Positions 8,727 through 16,160 of a DNA stretch of 58,482 nt are shown here, piece after piece. The DNA lies in NCBI GenBank assembly GCA_944384905.1, contig CALWVE010000007.1, positions 1-58,482 on the forward strand. The letters run 5' to 3'. Within the stretch, counting starts at the first letter, position 1; the number at the start of each line of letters is the position of its first letter. This DNA comes from an uncultured Clostridia bacterium. GTDB lineage: Bacteria > Bacillota > Clostridia > Oscillospirales > Acutalibacteraceae. The notes beneath the pieces are model-generated. The model was not told the origin of the DNA. It did not search any database and worked only from the letters and a program-made list of their open reading frames with translations. The position numbers were made by a program, and so were the translations under genes.

Positions 8727-10103
8727 TCAGGCTTTGGCCTGATATTTTTCAACCAGAAGGTCGGCACAGCGGTAGATATCCCCGCCGCCCAGCGTCAGGA
8801 TCAGATCGCCCGGCTCGGCATGCGCAATGGCATAATCGGCAATTTCATCGAATTCATTCAGACGCACACAGCCCGGAATTTTTGCGGCCAGATCATCGGC
8901 GTAGATGTTATACGTGTTCTGCTCACGCACGGCGAGAATCTCCGTTAAGATCAGATGATCCGGAACGGAAAGCGCTTCTACGAATTCATCGAAAAGCAGA
9001 TGCGTACGGGAATAGGTATGCGGCTGGAAGATCGCCCATACCGCATGATAGCCCATTTCCATGGCGGCTTTCAGCGTGGCGGAAAGTTCCGCCGGATGAT
9101 GCGCAAAGTCATCGGCTACCGTTACGCCGTTAAATTTTCCGCGAATCTCAAAACGGCGGTGTACGCCGGTAAATTCATGCAGGCCTTTTACAAGGGCTTC
9201 TGTGGGTGCACCCAAAATATCGGCCGCCGCACAGGCTGCCAGCGCGTTGAGGATGTTGTGGCGTCCGGGTACAGAAAGTTCGATCACAGCCAGCTTTTCC
9301 CCACGGCGATACAGCGTAAAGGCGCGGCAGGCGTGTTCTTCCTCGCAGATGCGCTCGGCATGGTAATCGTTTTTGGGGTCAAAGCCGAATGTAACCACTT
9401 TCTTCGGATCGATGCCTTCCACAGCGCGCAGGCTGTTTTCATCATCGCCGTTTACAATAATCGTTTCGCTGGTCTGCTCGGCAAACTGATGGAACGAGCG
9501 GATGATGTTGTCCAGCGAGCCGAAATAATCCAGATGATCTTCGTCGATGTTCAGGATCACGGAAATCGCCGGGGTCATCTGCAAAAACGTATCCACATAT
9601 TCACAGGCTTCGCAGACGATGGTTTCGCTCTTGCCGGCGCGGCCGTTTCCGCCGATCAGATTGAGCTTGCCGCCGATTACGGCGCTGGGGTCCATGTCCG
9701 CCGTCATCAGAATCTGGGTGATCATTGCTGTGGTGGTGGTTTTTCCGTGCGTGCCCGAAACGCCTACGGCGTGGGCGTATTTGCGGGCCAGTTCACCCAG
9801 CAGAACGGAACGTTCCACCGTGGTGATTCCCTTGGCTTTGGCGGCCATCAGTTCCGGGTTATCCTGCTGAACAGCGGCGGAATAAACCACCAACTGCGCG
9901 CCGTCTACGTTTTCGGGGTGATGTCCCAGCATAACCGGAATCCCCAGGTTTTTAACGCGGTTCAGAGTTTCGCTTTCGCTTCTGTCAGAACCGGTTACGG
10001 CATAGCCGTTGTGGTACAGAATTTCCGCAATGGGGCACATACCGGAGCCGCCGATGCCGACAAAATGGATTTTACGTACGGTATCCAGAATATTTTCATT
10101 CAT
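8727..10103 (-). CDS. murC: UDP-N-acetylmuramate--L-alanine ligase MurC
   Basis: Cytoplasmic ATP-dependent ligase that adds L-alanine to UDP-MurNAc, the first step of peptidoglycan stem-peptide assembly. The N-terminal Rossmann domain begins with IHFVGIGGSGM. The ATP-binding P-loop is GVSGTHGKTTTTAM (about residue 105), and the C-terminal Mur ligase domain contains DDFAHHP, a murC hallmark. At 458 aa the length is typical. The frame stays open for 14 further codons upstream, but the ATG at 10103 is preceded by GAGGTT at 7-nt spacing and matches family N-termini. The gene stands alone rather than in a dcw cluster, as is common in Clostridia. Confidence 0.95.
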   Translation of the reverse strand: MNENILDTVRKIHFVGIGGSGMCPIAEILYHNGYAVTGSDRSESETLNRVKNLGIPVMLGHHPENVDGAQLVVYSAAVQQDNPELMAAKAKGITTVERSVLLGELARKYAHAVGVSGTHGKTTTTAMITQILMTADMDPSAVIGGKLNLIGGNGRAGKSETIVCEACEYVDTFLQMTPAISVILNIDEDHLDYFGSLDNIIRSFHQFAEQTSETIIVNGDDENSLRAVEGIDPKKVVTFGFDPKNDYHAERICEEEHACRAFTLYRRGEKLAVIELSVPGRHNILNALAACAAADILGAPTEALVKGLHEFTGVHRRFEIRGKFNGVTVADDFAHHPAELSATLKAAMEMGYHAVWAIFQPHTYSRTHLLFDEFVEALSVPDHLILTEILAVREQNTYNIYADDLAAKIPGCVRLNEFDEIADYAIAHAEPGDLILTLGGGDIYRCADLLVEKYQAKA

Positions 10104-10242
10104 GACATAAACCTCAAACTTTTTGATGAGCAGCAAACGCTGCAAGATCAGGAATTTGTAAAGCTACTGTCTATTATATTGCTTTTTTACGGTAAAATAA
10201 ATACCTAAAAAGTAAAAAAGTTGTTACGAGAGGGACTTTTTC

Positions 10243-10269
10243 ACATTTTGGCACCCGTTTCCATAGAAT
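10243..10269 (+). promoter_or_regulatory. Sigma-K-like mother-cell promoter for dpaAB
   Basis: AC at 10243-10244, a 17-bp spacer and CATAGAAT at 10262-10269 fit the Bacillus sigma-K consensus (AC, N16-17, CATANNNT). The position directly upstream of the dipicolinate synthase genes matches the known sigma-K control of spoVF in Bacillus subtilis. The short motif is degenerate, so context carries much of the weight. Confidence 0.55.
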
Positions 10270-10303
10270 GAAACAAACGGAAATTGCGGAAAGGCGTGAT
10301 GGT

Positions 10304-11149
10304 GTGGAGATAGGGAAAAGCGTGGCGATTCTCGGCGGAGACGCCCGGATGCTTGCCTGTGCGCGTGCGCTGAAAGCGAAAGGGCGGCAGGTTTTGCTTT
10401 GCGGGTTTGAAGACGACCCGGCTGTGCAGGGGGAATGTCTGGAAATACGAGAGGCGGTTTCCCGTGCGGAAACGATTGTGCTGCCGCTGCCGGCGAGCAA
10501 AGACGGGAAATGGATATTTGCGCCGTTTGCCCGGCATCGGATTGAGCTGAGCGACGAGCTGGCCGCGAGTCTGCGGGGGAAACAGGTTTTCTGCGGTATG
10601 AGCGGGCGACTGCCGGAAAGGGAGAGCTGGCAGGCGCTGCCGGTGATCGATTACTATCGGGACGAAAGATTGCTTGCGGCAAACGCTAGGATCACGGCGG
10701 AAGCGGCGCTGTTTGAAGCGATGAATGTTCTTCCTTGTACATTATATGATTGCCGGTGTTTGGTGACAGGATTCGGTAGAATTGGAAAAGCATTAACTGC
10801 GCAGCTTCGCGGGCTGGGAATCCCGGTTGTTGTAGCCGCCAGAAAGGCAAAAGACCGCGAACAGGCGCAAAAATTGGGGGCACAGGCCATTTCATTCGAG
10901 GAAGCCGCGCCGCCCTGCGAAGTTATTTTCAATACGGTTCCGGCTCCCGTTGTTTCCACCGATCTCTGGCAGCCCGGAAAGCCTGTTCTTTATATGGAAC
11001 TTGCTTCCGCTTCCGGTTTGCTGAAGGATGCGCCCAGCGGCATTCACGTTTTGCAGGCAGCGTCGCTGCCGGGAAAATACGCGCCCGATTCAGCCGGTCG
11101 CGCCATTGCGTCGGTTTTGTTGGACGAAGGAGAGGAGGGAACAAGATGA
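10304..11149 (+). CDS. dpaA: Dipicolinate synthase subunit A
   Basis: Rossmann-fold subunit of dipicolinate synthase (SpoVFA), which with DpaB oxidises dihydrodipicolinate to dipicolinic acid in the mother cell for loading into the spore. A first nucleotide-binding-like segment (SVAILGGDARMLACARAL) opens the protein. The second, CLVTGFGRIGKAL (about residue 150), is the NAD(P)-binding GxGxxG. The stop overlaps the dpaB start (ATGA), indicating translational coupling. I prefer GTG 10304, with GGAAAGG 9 nt upstream. The in-frame ATG at 10268 has no ribosome site and falls inside the proposed sigma-K -10 box. Confidence 0.88.
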   Translation: MEIGKSVAILGGDARMLACARALKAKGRQVLLCGFEDDPAVQGECLEIREAVSRAETIVLPLPASKDGKWIFAPFARHRIELSDELAASLRGKQVFCGMSGRLPERESWQALPVIDYYRDERLLAANARITAEAALFEAMNVLPCTLYDCRCLVTGFGRIGKALTAQLRGLGIPVVVAARKAKDREQAQKLGAQAISFEEAAPPCEVIFNTVPAPVVSTDLWQPGKPVLYMELASASGLLKDAPSGIHVLQAASLPGKYAPDSAGRAIASVLLDEGEEGTR

Positions 11150-11718
11150 AAAAGCCTGTTATCGGGTTTGCAATGTGCGGTTCGTTTTGTACATTTTCAA
11201 AAGCGTTTGAAGCGCTGGAAGAATTGCTGCGGGAAGGGTATGACGTTTTGCCCATTATGTCGCAGACAGCCTATGAAACCGATACGCGGTTCGGAAAAGC
11301 TGAAGACCATGTCCGCCGTCTTACCGAACTGTGCGGCCGACCGGTGATCCATACGATCGCCGATGCAGAGCCTATCGGCCCCAAAAAGTTGGTTGACCTG
11401 ATGGCGGTGGTGCCCTGTACGGGAAACACCCTCGCTAAAATCGGCTGCGCCATTACGGATACGCCGGTTACCATGGCGGTTAAATCCTCACTGCGTGTCG
11501 GCACGCCGGTGGTGCTTTGTCTGGCCACAAATGATGCGCTGGCAGGCAGCGCGCAGAATATCGGCCGTCTGCTGAATACCAAGCATATGTATATGGTGCC
11601 TGTGGCACAGGATGATCCCGTCGAAAAGCCGACTTCGCTGGTTTCGGATTTCAAGCTGCTCACGCCCGCCATTCGAGCGGCACTCAACGGGGTTCAGCTC
11701 CAGCCTTTGCTGCGCTGA
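11146..11718 (+). CDS. dpaB: Dipicolinate synthase subunit B
   Basis: Flavoprotein-fold subunit of dipicolinate synthase (SpoVFB), 190 aa as in the family. The N-terminal IGFAMCGSFCTFSKAFEALEEL-type flavoprotein motif occupies about residues 5-26, with GSFCTF as its core. The middle shows VPCTGNTLAKIGCAITDTPV, of which PCTGNTLAK is diagnostic. It overlaps dpaA by 4 nt and has GGAGAGG-type sites within the dpaA end. The pair implies a genuine sporulation programme in this organism. rnhA follows but has its own promoter. Confidence 0.93.
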   Translation: MKKPVIGFAMCGSFCTFSKAFEALEELLREGYDVLPIMSQTAYETDTRFGKAEDHVRRLTELCGRPVIHTIADAEPIGPKKLVDLMAVVPCTGNTLAKIGCAITDTPVTMAVKSSLRVGTPVVLCLATNDALAGSAQNIGRLLNTKHMYMVPVAQDDPVEKPTSLVSDFKLLTPAIRAALNGVQLQPLLR

Positions 11719-11721
11719 GTC

Positions 11722-11750
11722 TTTTCCTTAAGCGGAAAATATGGTATACT
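11722..11750 (+). promoter_or_regulatory. Extended -10 promoter for rnhA
   Basis: TGGTATACT forms an extended -10 with TATACT at 11745-11750. The upstream TTTTCC is a poor -35. It lies between dpaB and rnhA, so ribonuclease HI need not depend on sporulation transcription. Confidence 0.5.
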
Positions 11751-11797
11751 GTTTAAATCAAAAAAGGAACAGAAAGACGATACGGAGGAAGAAAAGA

Positions 11798-12412
11798 ATG
11801 GCCAAAAAGTTTTATGCGGTAAAAGCCGGGCGGCAAACCGGTATTTTTACCAGTTGGGATGATTGCCGGCGTCAGGTGACCGGTTTTGCCGGCGCTTCTT
11901 TCAAAGGTTTTGAAACCAGGGAAGAAGCCGAGGCTTTTCTTTCGGGCGCCGGGTTTTCCGGACCTGCCGCAGCGGCCGCTCCGGTATCGGCCGAAGAAAC
12001 GGCCGTAGCGTATGTGGATGGAAGCTACCATGCCGGAACCAAAGAATTCGCCTGTGGCGCCGTTCTGTTTTATCAGGGCGAGGAGCTGCATTTCAGCCAC
12101 AAATTCCAAGACCCCGCGCTTGCTGATATGCGCAATGTGGCCGGGGAAATCATGGGCAGCCGTACGGTGATCGAATGGTGCTTGGAACATAAAATAGCGG
12201 CGCTTGAGATTCACCACGACTATGAGGGCGTTGCAAAATGGTGCACAGGCGAATGGAAAGCCAACAAACCCGGTACACAAGCTTACCGCGCTTATTGCCG
12301 GGACGCCATGCAGAAGCTTTCCATTACGTTTGTAAAAGTCAAGGGCCATTCCGGCGACCGCTACAACGATTTGGCCGATGCTCTGGCCAAGCAGGCTCTG
12401 GGTATTGCCTGA
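11798..12412 (+). CDS. rnhA: Ribonuclease HI with N-terminal hybrid-binding domain
   Basis: Endonuclease that degrades the RNA strand of RNA:DNA hybrids. Residues about 3-47 form the viroplasmin-like hybrid-binding domain (KKFYAVKAGRQTGIF, FKGFETREEAEAFL). An Ala/Pro linker leads to the RNase H fold at about 65-200. Its acidic active site is visible as YVDGS (Asp), GE in NVAGEIMG, a DYEGV region and the final DLADALAKQA Asp. The KVKGHSGD loop is the usual histidine handle. The ATG at 11798 has GGAGGAA upstream; the open frame reaching back to 11741 has no site. At 204 aa it matches Clostridia homologues. Confidence 0.93.
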   Translation: MAKKFYAVKAGRQTGIFTSWDDCRRQVTGFAGASFKGFETREEAEAFLSGAGFSGPAAAAAPVSAEETAVAYVDGSYHAGTKEFACGAVLFYQGEELHFSHKFQDPALADMRNVAGEIMGSRTVIEWCLEHKIAALEIHHDYEGVAKWCTGEWKANKPGTQAYRAYCRDAMQKLSITFVKVKGHSGDRYNDLADALAKQALGIA

Positions 12413-12431
12413 GAATATTCTATGCAAAAAA

Positions 12432-12470
12432 AGAACAGCTGCTTGATCTGGGCGGCTGTTCTATATTTTT
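12432..12470 (+). terminator. Terminator after rnhA
   Basis: GAACAGCTGC pairs with GCGGCTGTTC (one G-U pair), followed by TATATTTTT. Confidence 0.75.
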
Positions 12471-12488
12471 AAAATGAAATCCATCCGA

Positions 12489-12517
12489 TTGACAACAAAT
12501 TCGCACTATTGTAAAAT
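12489..12517 (+). promoter_or_regulatory. Sigma-A-type promoter for the 12611 lipoprotein
   Basis: Perfect TTGACA, a 17-bp spacer and TAAAAT. It leaves a leader of about 90 nt before the ATG at 12611, in which I see no recognisable riboswitch. Confidence 0.7.
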
Positions 12518-12610
12518 ATTTGTAAAGAGATAGTTGGACAGGTGATTCCAATGCGGGATTTTTGTATTCGGATGTTTAGAACAGGCGATATTTAAAAGGA
12601 GCGTGGTTTT

Positions 12611-13048
12611 ATGAAACGACTTCGGCCGCTGGTCTTCGTTTGTTTGCTGCTCTGCTTTGTACTGGCTGGATGCAGTTCGAGTATGAAAGACGCCAAAAGT
12701 GTGCTGCCCAATTTGGAAGAAGCCGACCGGATCGTGATTTCTGTTCAGCCTCAGGCGAATCCTGAATGGGCGTCTCCTGCCAAAGACTGTACCGAGCCGC
12801 AGGATGTTCAAGCTGTCGTGCATGCTTTGCTTTCGCTCAAGATTGGAGACAGCACCGATACGATCTATGGCGGCGAAACGGTTCGGGTTTTGGCTTATAA
12901 GGATGAAACGCTGCTTTATGATCTTTCTTTTCAAGAAAAAACACTTTCTATGGACGGCGACACATTTTTGTGCGGGGAAAAGCCCGATTTTGAAAAGCTG
13001 TACGTTTCGCTGAGCGCTGCGGAAGAAGAAATTATGCTGGCGGAATAG
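12611..13048 (+). CDS. Small lipoprotein of unknown function
   Basis: A 145-aa protein with a lipoprotein signal: basic MKRLRP start, hydrophobic core, lipobox LAGC (Cys at about residue 21), then a Ser-rich stretch. The mature part is acidic, about 120 residues, with alternating predicted strands (DRIVISVQ, ETVRVLAY, LLYDLSF, KTLSMDGDTFLCG). It probably sits on the outer face of the membrane. The pattern vaguely recalls DUF5301-type lipoproteins but I cannot assign it. AAAGGAGCG precedes the ATG. It is monocistronic, with the dispersed hairpin element directly after its stop. Confidence 0.75.
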   Translation: MKRLRPLVFVCLLLCFVLAGCSSSMKDAKSVLPNLEEADRIVISVQPQANPEWASPAKDCTEPQDVQAVVHALLSLKIGDSTDTIYGGETVRVLAYKDETLLYDLSFQEKTLSMDGDTFLCGEKPDFEKLYVSLSAAEEEIMLAE

Positions 13049-13089
13049 CCATCGGCTTGAATCGATTTGAAAATAAAGCAAGGAAAAAG

Positions 13090-13268
13090 CAGGGAACCCC
13101 CGGCGAGGGTTCCCTACGCCGAAACCGTCCCCCGGACGCTTTCGGCTACCTTCCTGCGCTATGTGACGCAAAAAGGTTTCGTCCGCTGCGGCGGACGCCC
13201 AAAGGGCGCTGCCCTCTGGACACCCGCAAACCTTTGAAAAGGTTTGATCCAAACTTTTACGTTTATGT
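13090..13268 (+). repeat. Dispersed hairpin element, copy A
   Basis: First of three related intergenic elements (others at 26975 and, inverted, at 37528). In order it holds an AGGGAACCC/GGGTTCCCT hairpin, CGTCC/GGACG, TGCG/CGCA, GTCCGC/GCGGAC, CCAAAGGGC/GCCCTCTGG and AAACCTTT/AAAGGTTT, then ATCCAAACTTTTACG. It is the most diverged copy, but most stem changes are compensated. It lies downstream of, and in the same direction as, the lipoprotein gene. Confidence 0.85.
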
Positions 13269-13290
13269 ATATGAGCTTTAAGTTTTACAT

Positions 13291-13329
13291 AAAAGCAAGG
13301 GAATCCATATCGGATTCCCTTGCTTTTTT
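13291..13329. terminator. Bidirectional terminator
   Basis: AAAAGCAAGGGAATCC pairs with GGATTCCCTTGCTTTT around a short loop. It lies between the lipoprotein/copy A region and the convergent ADP-ribosylglycohydrolase gene. Confidence 0.85.
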
Positions 13330-13354
13330 ATGATACATTCTATATGCTCGAAAA

Positions 13355-14935
13355 TCAAACTTCCGGCTGATGAATATGACGCAGGGTTGTGTCGATCAGC
13401 GTCTGCACCTCAACGGTTCCTACGCCGAAAATGGAAGTATCCAGCTTGCCGTTAAAAGGCTGTTTCCATTCATCGCGGATGCTGTCTTCGCCATACATCA
13501 TGCCCCAGATAGAACCGACGGTTGCGCCGTTGCAGTCGGTATCGAAGCCGTTTTCTACGGCCAGGCAGATGGCGCGATCAAAGGTTTCGGCGTAAAGCAG
13601 CGCAGCGACAACGATTCGGGCGTTCGAAATGGTGTGGCACCAGTCGTGGCCGTTCATATCGTCGTATTTCTGCGTGATTTTGCGCAGCGCTTTCTTTTCG
13701 TCGACACCGTTTTTATAGTCCGTAAGCATTTCCAAAATTTCCGTATACAAACGGCTTTTCTGGGGAATCTGCGCCAAACCGGCCCGGATAACGTCTACCT
13801 TGTCTTTTTTGCAGGCAGCCGCAGCCAGCATGGCGGCTACGAACATTTCGCCGTAGATGCCGTTTTTGGTGTGGGAAACACAGGCGTCGCGCCAGGCCAT
13901 TTCGGCCGCTCGGGCGGGATTGCCCGGATTGATATAGCCAAAGTAATCGCCGCGAATCTGCGCGCCGATCCATTCACGGTAATGGTTTTTATAAGCGGCC
14001 GAATCAGGCGGCAGATAACCTTTCACAAAGTTGCAATAGGCTACCCGTTCTGCCGTGCAGTAGGCGTCTTTCGGCTGCCAGGCCAGCCAGGCATGCGATA
14101 CGTCTTCGGGCGTAAAGTTTTTGGAATAAACATCGATTACACGCTGATACAGGACGGTATAGTTGGTGTCATCGTCTGTCGGGGCATAGGGAATAGTATC
14201 CGCATAGCATCTTCTGCGCAGCGGGAATTGATATTTGGCGGCGATTTCATCGGTTACGTCGGTGCTTTTGATGTAGCGGCGCATAGGGTAGTTGTCTGTT
14301 TCTTTCAGGAAAGGAATCAGCTCTTCACGCCGCATACCTTCCACGGTTTTTCCCAGCATACAACCTGCCATACGTCCATACCAAGCGCCCGTTATTTTAT
14401 GGGTCAACTCCGCTTCATCAGGCGGTGTCAGTGTCTCATTTCCGCCGGAGCGGCACTGGAGAATGCCTTCGAGATCCGACGGTTCTTCGTACGGATAGTC
14501 GTTCAATTCAGGAGCAGTGCGGGTGATACGGAACAGAATATCGGCTACGGCTTTGCGGTTTTCGTCATCCGGCATTTTATCGGCCGCCTGGAAAAGCGCT
14601 TCATAAGGAGTAACATCCAGCCCTTCTTCCAAACACTGCCGGTATTCCACCATCAGATCGGAAGAATATTTCTGCCAGTGATGCATGGAAGTATAGATCG
14701 GCTTGGGTTCCTTTTCCGCTTCTTCCAGCACACGCAGGCTGTGGTCACATAAAAGCCCGTCCAGTGTCACGTTAAAATACTGAGCCATCTTGACGACATG
14801 GTCCAGATCGGGCTGGGCGGTTCCGGCTTCCCATTTTTGAACAGCCTGGCGTGAAACCTGCATGGCTTCAGCAAATTTTTCCTGCGAAAGGCCGCTGGCC
14901 GCGCGCAGCTTCATGATTTTTGTTTTCAAATCCAT
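13355..14935 (-). CDS. XRE-family HTH fused to an ADP-ribosylglycohydrolase
   Basis: A 526-aa two-part protein. Residues about 4-62 are a Cro/C1-type HTH (LRAASGLSQEKFAEAM, SRQAVQKWEAGTAQPD), followed by a linker of about 100 residues. From about residue 180 an ADP-ribosylglycohydrolase domain starts with GAWYGRMAGCMLGKTVE. It has the Mg-binding loop PTDDDTNYT (about 252-260) and the C-terminal metal site DTDCNGATVGSIWG. Family members remove ADP-ribose from proteins, nucleic acids or small molecules. Joining this to a DNA-binding domain suggests a regulator sensing an ADP-ribosyl ligand, which is inference. The ATG at 14935 has AAGGAGGGGA upstream; the 46 codons of open frame before it are unsupported. 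Monocistronic. Confidence 0.88.
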   Translation of the reverse strand: MDLKTKIMKLRAASGLSQEKFAEAMQVSRQAVQKWEAGTAQPDLDHVVKMAQYFNVTLDGLLCDHSLRVLEEAEKEPKPIYTSMHHWQKYSSDLMVEYRQCLEEGLDVTPYEALFQAADKMPDDENRKAVADILFRITRTAPELNDYPYEEPSDLEGILQCRSGGNETLTPPDEAELTHKITGAWYGRMAGCMLGKTVEGMRREELIPFLKETDNYPMRRYIKSTDVTDEIAAKYQFPLRRRCYADTIPYAPTDDDTNYTVLYQRVIDVYSKNFTPEDVSHAWLAWQPKDAYCTAERVAYCNFVKGYLPPDSAAYKNHYREWIGAQIRGDYFGYINPGNPARAAEMAWRDACVSHTKNGIYGEMFVAAMLAAAACKKDKVDVIRAGLAQIPQKSRLYTEILEMLTDYKNGVDEKKALRKITQKYDDMNGHDWCHTISNARIVVAALLYAETFDRAICLAVENGFDTDCNGATVGSIWGMMYGEDSIRDEWKQPFNGKLDTSIFGVGTVEVQTLIDTTLRHIHQPEV

Positions 14936-15033
14936 AGAGATCCCCTCCTTAATTCTGATTATAGCGGAGTCAAGGATTGGGTGCAAGCAAAACAGGATGT
15001 CAGAAATGACAACCTGTAGTTGCCACAAAAAAG

Positions 15034-15064
15034 AACCGCTGCTTTTCGGGCAGCGGTCTTTTTT
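15034..15064. terminator. Bidirectional terminator
   Basis: GAACCGCTGC and GCAGCGGTC arms with A-run before and T-run after. It directly abuts the stop of the minus-strand lipoprotein gene. Confidence 0.75.
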
Positions 15065-15956
15065 AAAATTCAAGCATAATGGCGTCTGTTTTGAAAAGTT
15101 CAGCCTGCGTATCGGCCTGTACAGCCGTGAAATTCAGCGTGAGGGAAGTTAGGCGCGATGTGCTGTTTTCCTCCAAGCCGCAGCCGATCAGCGAAATGAC
15201 CGCGTGGGTACATTTGCCGGCGTCAATCGTTTCGGAGAAAAGAATGTCAATCGGCGTTTCTCCCAAAACGGCCTGCGTAGATTGAAGCGTCACAGGCTGG
15301 CTGCTGTTGTTTTCGATGTAAAGCAGAAGCCCCGGCCCCCAAAGGGACGTGTTCCCGGAAAGACCCTTGGAAACGATCCGGATGTCGTTATTGTTGTAGA
15401 TTTCGCGTCCGTCGTCGTTGCGCGGATAGGCGTAACCCTCCGCGGCGCTGGTTGTGATGCGCACAGGCTGGGAAACCAGATACTCGCTCCAGTCGGAAGA
15501 AAAGAGGGCAAAGGTAAATTCCAGATCGGCTACCGTTGTGATGCCGCACAGCGCCAGGCTGCTATTCAGAAACAGTATGGAATCGTTCACGGTTTCCCCG
15601 GCCGGCACAACCACGGAGCAGATCGCATCCAGCATGTAGCCGTTGATCGAAGTACGGCGTGTCTGAACGGTCAGATCCTGTTTGGAGCGGTTTTCAATTT
15701 TCATTTTTAAATGAATGCCCGAATCCTCCCGAGAATCAAGCCCGGTGGCGGTGATGCAAACATCCTGCTCATCCAGCAGGACCTGTTCGTTGATGGTGGC
15801 CGGCGGCTGTGTTTCCTCATCGGAGTCAGAAGATGCCGACGTGGATTCCTCCCAAGACGAAACAGGTGTGTTTATATTTTCCGCGCGGGGCAGCGAGCAG
15901 CCGGAAAGCGAAACCGCTATCCATGCCGCCAGAAACAAAGAAAGCCATCTTTTCAT
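15063..15956 (-). CDS. Lipoprotein of unknown function
   Basis: A 297-aa predicted lipoprotein: MKRWLSLFLAAW signal with lipobox LSGC (Cys at about residue 20), a Ser/Glu/Asp-rich low-complexity spacer (about 35-55), then two similar beta-rich halves. Each half reads like a small Ig-type fold: the first has VCITATGLDSREDSGIHLKM and IENRSKQDLTV, the second DIRIVSKGL and YIENNSSQPVTLQ. This recalls surface proteins with tandem immunoglobulin-like substrate domains, but no family is certain. The ATG at 15956 has a GGAG site; the longer frame to 16001 does not. Confidence 0.75.
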   Translation of the reverse strand: MKRWLSLFLAAWIAVSLSGCSLPRAENINTPVSSWEESTSASSDSDEETQPPATINEQVLLDEQDVCITATGLDSREDSGIHLKMKIENRSKQDLTVQTRRTSINGYMLDAICSVVVPAGETVNDSILFLNSSLALCGITTVADLEFTFALFSSDWSEYLVSQPVRITTSAAEGYAYPRNDDGREIYNNNDIRIVSKGLSGNTSLWGPGLLLYIENNSSQPVTLQSTQAVLGETPIDILFSETIDAGKCTHAVISLIGCGLEENSTSRLTSLTLNFTAVQADTQAELFKTDAIMLEF

Positions 15957-16098
15957 ACTGTAATCTCCTGCCAAATGACAAAATTCTAAGAATACCGACA
16001 TTATAACATTTTGTCCAATGGAAAGTCAATCCGCGGCATGGTTTGCGGCCAAACGACAGCGGTATAAAGGGGAGAAAACAGTTTTTTTGCGGCTGCGC

Positions 16099-16126
16099 TT
16101 TACTTTGCCGCTAAATTTGTTATAAT
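16099..16126 (+). promoter_or_regulatory. Sigma-A-type promoter for the second MATE gene
   Basis: TTTACT, a 16-bp spacer and a perfect TATAAT (16121-16126), 35 bp before the start. Confidence 0.5.
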
Positions 16127-16160
16127 GAAATCGTATTGAAAAAAATCGGGGGACATAGCC

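Noticed and set aside
10268..10303. ATG start of dpaA at 10268
   Set aside because: No Shine-Dalgarno site, and it lies in the proposed sigma-K -10 box. GTG 10304 is better supported.
11719..11797. rnhA as part of the dpaAB operon
   Set aside because: An extended -10 promoter lies directly upstream of rnhA, and a housekeeping role makes sporulation-only transcription unlikely. Read-through cannot be excluded.
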